64,000 bases of DNA from Accumulibacter sp003538495 (lineage in GTDB: Bacteria; Pseudomonadota; Gammaproteobacteria; Burkholderiales; Rhodocyclaceae), in the NCBI RefSeq assembly GCF_029255145.1, contig NZ_JAPUVQ010000016.1, positions 23,059-87,058 on the forward strand, in the 5' to 3' direction. Below, piece after piece: positions 35,601-44,600 of this stretch (positions within the stretch are counted from its first letter, which is position 1; each line of letters begins with the position of its first letter). A program made the position numbers and the translations under genes. Below the pieces are notes generated by a model, which saw only the letters and a program-made list of their open reading frames with translations, was not told where the DNA came from and did no database searches.

Positions 35601-38600
35601 CGTCCGGAAACGACCGTGCCGCGCGGCCCGCTCAGCGTCCAGTTGAGGCTGGTGGTGTTGCTCAGAACGTCGAAGTAGACACGCTTCGACTCGCTGCCGG
35701 CGACCTCGAAGTCGAAGCTGTAGACCTCGCCCGGCTTGCTCAGGTCTGCGTCGACGCGCTCGCCGACGGCGATCGGCGTGCTGGCGCCAGCGTCGATCCT
35801 GCGCGCGTTGATCGTGTAGTTCGACGCCGTAGCCTCGTGATAGCGACCTTCGAGCAGCAGGTAGTAGGTTCCGGTGTACTGCAGCGTCGTCAGGTCCACG
35901 TCGTCGTAGTACATGTGCGTCGGGCCCCACACCGGGCGTCCGAAGGGGTCGATCAGCCGCCAGTCGGTGTAGTAACCGCCACTGAAACTGACCCGGTCGA
36001 GGTAGAAGCGCTCGCCGGCGAGCGCGTCGAAGCGGTAGATGTCGGTCTCGTTGCCGGGGCTGAGAGTGCCGCTGGTGTCGGTATCCGGCGTCAGCACCTC
36101 GCCCTGATCCATGTCCATCAGCTTGAAGCCGTACGCGCCGGTGCTGCCGAAAACGGAGAGTACGTAGTCGCCGGCCACCAGGTCCATCAGCGACAGTCCC
36201 TGGTAGCCGTCCGAAGCGGTAAAGCTGCGCCCGGCAACGACCGTTCCGCGCGGCCCGGTCAGGGTCCACTGCAGGCTGCTGTTGTTGGTCAGTGAATCGA
36301 AATAGGCGCGCGTATCGCCGGCAAGCGTGAAGCGGTAGCGGTCGACTTCGCCGCTGGCGGAAAGCGTACCGCTCACCGGCGCGGTACCGAGGGTCAGGAC
36401 CGGCAGATCCTCGGCGCTGCCGGCGACCACCGCGACGCCGATGTTGTCGAGGTCGTTATCGGCGCGCCAGCCGCCGTTGCGCGCGCCGAAGGCCATCCGG
36501 CCGTCGTAGGCCTGCATGGCGCCGATGAAGTAGTCCTCGACGACCGCCACTTCACTACCACCGGCAGGGGTCAGGAATACCGAGACCTTGCTGCCGCCGG
36601 CGACCGCCGTCATGACGACACGCGCGTGCTGGAAATCGCCGCTGTCGAGGCGGAAACCGGCGACGTTGAATTCGGCGTACTTGCGACCGTCGAAATGCAG
36701 CGAGACGTGGTTGTCGCTGACCTCGCCGTTGTTGACCGGGTCGAAGCCGACGCCGAAGCTGCCGGCCAGGTTGACCTCTTCGCCGAACTGCGGTGCCGGG
36801 CCACTGTTGCCCCAGACGTCTGAGTTCAACCAGGCGAAGCCGATGCCATCGCCCTGATTGCTGACCTTGCCGATCCGGAAGTCGAAGTCGACCGTTACCG
36901 TCGCCGGAATCACACCGGCGCCGGCATTGTTGAAAGCGATCGTGTTGTAACCCGTCACGCTGCCGGGCAACAGGCGCAGGAAGTTGCCCGACGGACCACC
37001 GGCGACCACCGCCGGCGCCGAGTTGCTGAAACTGGCCGGCGCCCACGGCAGGCCGGCGGCGTCGAAATCCTGGCTGCTGTGACCGCCGCTGTCGGGCAGC
37101 GCGGTGTCGGCTATCCGGAAGCTGTAGTCGAGGGCGTTGGTCTCGCTGACCCGCCCTTCGAGCAGCAGATAGTAGGTGCCGGTGAAGGGTATGGTGACCG
37201 CGCCGGTGTCGGCGAAGTTGCTCGGCCCGAAAACGAGCCCCGAATAGGGGTCGATCAGGCGCCAGAAGGCGCTGTCGCGGCTCTCGCTGATCATCTCGAA
37301 AGCCAGGCGGTCGCGGGCGCTGGCGGAAAAGCGGTAGAGCTGCGTCCTGCTGCCGGGCTGCAGGCTGCCGCTGACCTCGGCGCCAACGGCGATGGCACTG
37401 GCCGCGGACAGGTCCATCAGCCGGAACTCGAAAGCGCCGGTAGCGTCGCCGACGCCGTCGACGACCAGCGTGTAATCGCCGGCGACCAGATCGAGGACCG
37501 GGCTGCCAGCCAGGTCGGCCGAGTCGGATTGGTTGAAGGCTCGGCTGCCAACGACGTTGCCGCGTGGCCCGCTCAGCGACCAGTTGAGGTTGGCGTCGTT
37601 GGTCCGCGAATCGAAATAGACGACCTTGTCGCTGCTCAGGCTGAAGGTGTGGGACCGCCGCTGGCCGACGTTGGCGATGCTGCCGACAACGTCGGAGTCG
37701 AGCGCGATGGCGCTGGCACCGTCGTTGGCCGGCTGGACCTTGAGCGTGTACGACGAATGGCTGCCTCCCCAGTAATTGCGTCCCTCGATCAGCAGCGTGT
37801 AGGTGCCGGGGTAAGGAAGCGTCGTCTCGACGTCGTTGCTGTTCGGGTTGTTGACCGCGCTCGGGCCGAATACCGTCGCCCCCCACGGGTCGAGCAGGCG
37901 CCAGTAGGCGTCGGCACCGCTGCGGCTGATCGCGTCGAAGAACCAGCGCTGACCGGGCGTGCTGACGTCGAAGCGATAGGCGTCGGTTCGCCGACCCGGG
38001 TTGAGTCCACCCGCAACCGCCGTACCCGGGGTCAGGACATCGGCGTCGCTCAGGTCGAGCAGGCGGAAGGCGAATGCTCCGGTGCTATCGCCCCGCGGGT
38101 CTACGGTCAGCGTGTAGTCGCCCGCGGCCAGATTGTAGAACGACGATCCGTCTTGTGAATCGCTCTGGCTGAACGCGCGGTCGGAGACCACCAGGCCACT
38201 CGGGCCGGACAGCGACCAGCGCATGTCGGAGCTGCTGCTCAGTGAATCGAAGTACAGCAGCGCCGGTGCGGCAAGGCTGAAGCTGTGGTTCACGACCTGC
38301 CCGGGCTGATCGATGCGGCCGAGGACGATGCCGTCGGCGAGCGCCTTCAGCTGCGCCGGATTGGCGCCGCCGGAAAGGTCGCCGAGGGTCTCGCCGCTGC
38401 CCTCGTCGGCGTTCAGGTAGAGCACCAGGCCGGCCTCGTTGCCGTTCAGCGGCGTGTCCCTGGTGGCCTGGATCTGCGCCTGGGTGCGCGCCACGTTCCA
38501 GACTCGCACCTCGTCCAGCGCGCCGGCAAAGAGGTTGCTGTCGGAAGATTCGTAGCGCCCGCCGCCGACCAGCAGCGGCTGGTCGTAGGCGGTCGATGGC

Positions 38601-41600
38601 GTCGTCCCGATGCCGTCGCGGCCGGCCGCCTGGTCGCCGTTGACGTAGATCCGCAGACTGCCGCTGGCGCGGTCGATGGTCCCGGCGACATGCGTCCATA
38701 CGCCGGCCTGGACCAGGCCGGCGGCGGTGCTGGTGTAGCGCGTATCGGAGCCGAAGAGCAGCGAGCCGTCGCTGTTAAGCCACATCGAGTAGCTTCGCCG
38801 CCTCCAGTCGCTGCTGGCGTCGCCCTTGTAGAAGATCGGCTGCCAGGTGTTGGTGAACTGATCGAGCTTGATCCAGGCTTCGACGGTGAGGCTGCCGGTC
38901 AGGTCGATGCTGCTGCTGTTGCCCACCTCCAGGTACTGGAAACCGTTGAGATCGATGCCACCCGCAAGCCGCCCGCCTGGCCAGTTCGCCGCCATTCCCG
39001 AGGCGACCCCCGGCGCAATGGCTACCGTCTGGTCGACCACCGTGCCGACGCGCAAGCCATAGCTGGAACTGCCGGCACCGGCGTCGCGGCGCCCCTCGAC
39101 GAGCAGCGTGTAGACACCGGCAAAGGGCATGGTCTGCAACTGAACGTCGTCATTGGGCAGGTAGTTCGGGCCCCACAGTGTGCGGCCCCAGGGGTCCAGC
39201 AGGCGCCAGAAGGGTACGCCGCCGCTGTTGGCGGTGACGTCGAAGTACAGCCGGTCGCCGGCATTGGCGCTGAATTGGTAGGCGTCGGTCCGGTTGGCCG
39301 GCGTCAGCTGACCGTTGACGATGGTATCGAGAGCCAACGCTTGGGCACCCGCCAGGTCGACCAGCCGGAAGCCATACTCGCCGGTGCTGTCACCGACACC
39401 GTCTACCCGCAAGGTGTAGTCGCCGGCCACCAGATCGAAGACGCTCAATCCGTTCTGCGAATCGCTGCTCTGGAACGGGCGATCGGCAACCAGCGTGCCG
39501 CGCGGCCCGCTCAAGTACCAGCGCAGCGTGTTGTTGTCGGTCAGCGAGTCGAAATAGAGACGCGTGCTTTCGCCGAGCGTGAACCGGTAGTAGTCCTGCT
39601 GACCGAAGTCGATGCGACCGGTGACGACGCCCGGCGTACTCGCCCACGGATGGATGATCTGCCCGGCATTGCCGCGACCGCTGCCGTCGGCGAGCGTCGC
39701 GCCGCTGGTCTCGTCGGCTTTCAGGTACATCAGCAGCCCGGCTTCATTACCGACCAGGGCGTGGTCCTTGTTGGCGGCGATCTGCTGCGCGCCGCGCACG
39801 CTGTTCCACAACCGGACGTCGTCGACCGCGCCCTGCAGCACGGGATAGCCTTCCAGGTTACTGCCGATCAGCAGCGGATTGCCATTGGCACTCGCAGCGG
39901 TCGTCGACAGAGCGCCGCTGGCGGCCTCGACGCCGTCGAGGTAAATCTTCATCACACCGGTCGCACTGTCGCGGTCGAGCACCACCGCGACGTGGTGCCA
40001 CTGGCCGGTGACGACACTGCCGGCGGCAGTGCTGATGTTGTTGTTGGCGTTGTTGCCGGTCGACAGGTGCAGGTAGCCCGCCGAATTCAGCCACAGCGTG
40101 TAGGTCCGCTGGTTGCTGTTGCCGTTGCCCTTGTAGAACAGCGCCTGCCAGGTGCTGGCATACGCGTCGACCCTGAACCAGGCTTCGAGAGTCAGCGAGC
40201 CGGTCAGGTCGAGGTCGCCGGTGTCGGCGACCTGGGCGTAGCGCAGGCCATCGAGATTCAGCGCGCCGTCAATCGGTCCGCTGCTGCCGAACTGGTCGAC
40301 GCCATGGCTGACGCCGGGAACGATATCGACGAAGTCGTCGGTTATCTCCAGCAGCTTGAAGCTGTAGTCCACATTGGCGCTGTACTGCGTATCCCAGATG
40401 CGGCCTTCGACGATCAGCGTGTAGGCGCCACTTTCGCCGAGCGTGAAGACGTCGACGTCGTTCAGGCTGGTGGGACCGAAAACCTGGCGACCGTAGGGAT
40501 CGAACAGGCGCCAGGTCAGCCAATCGGCGCCGACGCCGCCGCTGAGGTTCTGGCGATCGATGGCGTAGCGCGTACCGGCCGTGGCGTTGAAGGTGTAGAC
40601 GTCGGTCTCGTTGGCCGGGTCGAGCTGGCCGCTGACCACGCTGTTGCTGGCAAACGCGGTCGCGGCGGCGACGTCGAGCATCCTGAAGCTGAACTCGCCG
40701 GTTTGATCGCCCTGCGGATCGAGCGTCAGCGTATAGTCGCCGGCGACGAGATCGAGCAAGGGGCTGGCGGTGCCCAGTTCGTACGACTCGGAACCGTAGA
40801 AACGGCGGTTGCTGATCTCGGTGCCACGCGGCCCGGTCAGCGTCCAGTAGATATCCGGATTGGCGTTGTTCGGCGACAGGCCGTCGAACAACAACTGGCG
40901 CGCGTCGGCGAGCGTGAAGCGGTAGCTGGCGCGCTGCCCCGGCGCACCGAAGCTGCCACTCACCGCCTGGCCCAGCGTCAGGCTGTCGCTGATGTCGACG
41001 ACCCGCTGCATGTTGAAACTGTAGGCATTGGCCGGCGCGCCGTTGCCGACCCGGCCTTCGACCAGCAGGTAATACGTGCCGGACAGCGTGAAGGCACTCA
41101 TCTCCTGGTCTTCGGGCCAGACGTAGCCGCCGCCCCAGACCTGATTGCCCTGCGGATCGATCAGGCGATAGGTGGTGTTGTAGTAGTCGCCGTAGCTGAT
41201 CCGGTCAAAGTAGTAACGCTCGCCGGCGACAACGTCGAACCTGTAGAAGTCGGTGACGCGGGCGCTGCTCAGGCTGTCGCTGACCGCCGTGCCAGCGATC
41301 AATCCGGCGGCTTCGCTGGCCACGTCGACCAGGCGAAAGCTGTAATCGCCGGTGGTGTCGCCGCTGCCGTCGAGGGTCAGTGTGTAATCGCCCGCGGCCA
41401 GCCGCAGCAGCGGGTTGCTCTGGCCCAGTTCGTACGAGTCCGAGTTCTGCAGATTGCGACTCAGGAGGTAGCCGTCCGGGCCGCGCAAGGTCCAGGCGAC
41501 GTTGCTGTTGCTCAGGCTGTCGAAGTAGAGCAGCGTCTCGTCGGCCAGCGAGAAGGTGTAAACAGCCTGCTGACCGGCATCCGCGATGTTGCCGTTGACC

Positions 41601-44600
41601 GTCTCGCCGATGGTCAGCGCGCTGGCCGGGTCATCGACAGCCGGCTGGACATTGAAGCCGTAATCGAAGCGGGCGACCGAACCCGTGCTCCAGATCCGCC
41701 CCTCGATCAATAGCGTATAGACGCCGGCAAACTCCAGCGTGCTGACGTCGACGTCGTCGTTGAAATTGGCCGGACCCCAGACCTGGCGACCGTAGGGATC
41801 GAGGAATCGCCAGCTGACCCAGCCCGAGTAGGCCGGGCTGAACGTCTGCCGGTCGAAGAAAACGCGGTCGCCGGCGTTGGCGGTGAAACGGTAGACGTCG
41901 GTTTCGTTGGCCGGATCGAGGCTGCTGCTGACCGGCGTTCCGGGCGTCACCGTCGTGCCGTCGGCCAGCTTGAGGACGCGGAAGCTGTAGTTGCCGGTGG
42001 TATTGGCGGCACCGTGGATACGGATCTGATACCTGCCGGCCAGCGGCACGTCGACCACCGGGTTGCCGCTGCCAAACTCGTACGACTCCGAGTAGTAAGT
42101 GCTGCGATCGGCGACCTCGGTACCGCGCGGGCCGACCAGCGACCATTGAAAACTGCCGTCGTTGTTCGGCGCAAAGCTGTCGAAGTAGAGCTGCGTCGGA
42201 CCCGTCAGGTCCAACAGGTAATCGTCCACCTCGCCGGCGGCGCTCAGCGTGCCGGTAACTGTCGCACCCAGCGTGATCGCCGTCCCGGTCAACGCGGGGA
42301 CCGGTACATTGCCCTGATAAGCGAGCTTGAAGCCGTAGGCGACGTCGTCGGTTTCCCAGCTGCGGCCCTCGACCAGCAGGTAGTAAGTGCCGCCGAGACG
42401 CAAACCGGTGACTGGCCGGTCAGCGAAGGACTCCGGCCCGAAGACCTGAAAACCGGTCTCGTCGAGCAGACGCCAGTACGGGCTGCCGCCATTCAAGGCG
42501 ACGCGGTCGAACACCACCTGGTCGCCCGCCGTGGCGGTGAACTTGTAGACCCGGGTCATGCCACCCGGACTGAGCGTGTCGCTGACCTCGCTGTCGTAAG
42601 CGACGCCGCTGCTCGCCGTCGCCAGGTTGAGCAGGCGGAAGGCGTAGGCGCCAGTGGTGTCGAGAGTGCCATCGACGGTCAGGGTATAGGCCCCGGCGGC
42701 CAGATCCAGCACCGGATTGCCACCGTATTCGGCCGAATCCGAGTACACGAAACTGCGCCCGGCGACCTCGCTGCCACGCGGCCCGACCAGGCTCCAGTTG
42801 AAATTGTTGTTGTAGGTCAGCGAGTCGAACAGCAGCTGCGCCGGCGCAGCCAGCGTGAAGGTGTAGGAACGGCGCTGGCCGGGGTGGTCAAGATTGCCGT
42901 CGACCCGGGTATCGAGTGCCAGCGGCGCGCTGCTGTCGACGACGCGCTGCACCGTAAACTGGAAGTTGCTGGAATTGGCGTTGAAGATGCGGCCTTCCAG
43001 CGCCAGCACGTAATCGCCGCCGTCGGCCGCGGTGAATACGTCGACGTCGCTGGTAAACGACTGCGGCCCGTAAACCAGGCCCCCCTTGGGGTCGAAAAGG
43101 CGCAGCGAGACGCTTTCGCCGGACAGTCCCTGACTGTCAAAGAAGAAGCTCTCGCCGGCGACGGCCGAGAACCTGTACAGCCGGGTCTCCCTGGCGGGGG
43201 GGTTGGTCAGCGTGCCGTCGTTGGCCAGCGCCGAGCTGTCGGCAAAGGTGCTGCCAGCGTCGTTCATCCGCCAGTAGCCGGCCAGCGCGGCCTCGTTGCC
43301 TTGCAGACCCTGCTGATAGTGCGTGGCGATTTCCTGCGCGCTGCGCGCGACGCCCCAGACGCGGACTTCGTCGATCTGCCCGCGCCAGGGGTAGCTGCCA
43401 GCGGCTCCGGCGCCGATCCGCAAGGGCTGCGTCGAATGGTTGATCGTCGCCACGTAATCCTTGCTCGCCGCCAGGACGCCGTTCACGTACAACTTGAGCG
43501 TACTGCCGTCGTAGGTGCCGGCGACGTGCGTCCAGGTATTGTCGGCCAGATCCGCGCTGACTTCATTGGCCGAGTAGTTGTTGACGAAGAAATGGATACG
43601 GCCGTCGGTGTAGTTGCTCAGCCCGTAACCGTCCGACCAGCTGCTGTCGCTGCTCTTCATCAGCACCCCGCCCCAGTTGGGCAAGGCAGGATCCTTGTAC
43701 ACCCAGGCTTCGACCGTCAGTTGGGCCGGCCTGAGGCTCGCCGCGTCGGCCACCGCGACGTAGCAGTTGCCGCCGGCAACGGCCAGCGCGCGGTTGTCGG
43801 CGCCGGCGTCGGTCAGCGGTGCGCCGGGACTGTGGTGCGTCTGCGCCGCGCTGGCGCCGGCGTCACCGAGCGTGCCGGTGACCGTTGTGTTCACCGCGAT
43901 CTCCTGCGCGGCGGCCAGATCGAGGAGGCGGAAGGCGTAGTCACCGATGCGGTCGCCCTCGCCGTCGACGGTCAGCGTGTAGCTGCCGGCACGCAGCAGG
44001 AGGCCGTTGTTGCCACCGAGCTCGTACGAGTCGGAAGACTGGAAACGGCGATCGGCAACGACCGTGCCGTTGGGGCCGCTGAGCGACCACAGCATGTTGT
44101 AGTCGGAGGTCAGCGAATCGAAGACGACTCGGGTATCGGCGGCCAGCACGAAGCTGTGGATGTCGCGCTGCCCCGCTTGCGCGATGCGGCCGGCGACCAC
44201 GGCACCCAGGGCCATCGGCTGCGGCACGGGGTCGTCGAGCAGGGCGACGTTGAAGCTGTAGGCAGCGGCCCCGGCAGTGTAGGCGCGCCCCTCGATCAGC
44301 AGCGTGTAGCTGCCGTCGACGGTAAGCGTCAACTCGCCCAGGTCATTGTTCATGTGCGTGCGATTGACCACCGTGCGGCCGTAGGGGTCGATCAGCCGCC
44401 AGTAGATATCGCCGGCATTTGCAAAGCGGTCGATGAAGAAGCGCTGGCCGGCGGCGACGCTGAAGCGGTAAGCGTCGGTCTCGTTGGCCGGGTCGAGCTG
44501 CCCGTTGACCGTCGTGCCCAGCGTCAGCTCTTGCGCCTGGGCAATGTCGATCAGCCGGAAGCTGTACGCACCGGTGGTGTCGGCGACGCCATCGACGCTC

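Noticed and set aside
38285..41713. 1,142-codon plus-strand open frame
   Set aside because: Antisense to the A/B repeat array; its apparent repetitiveness mirrors the repeats on the other strand.
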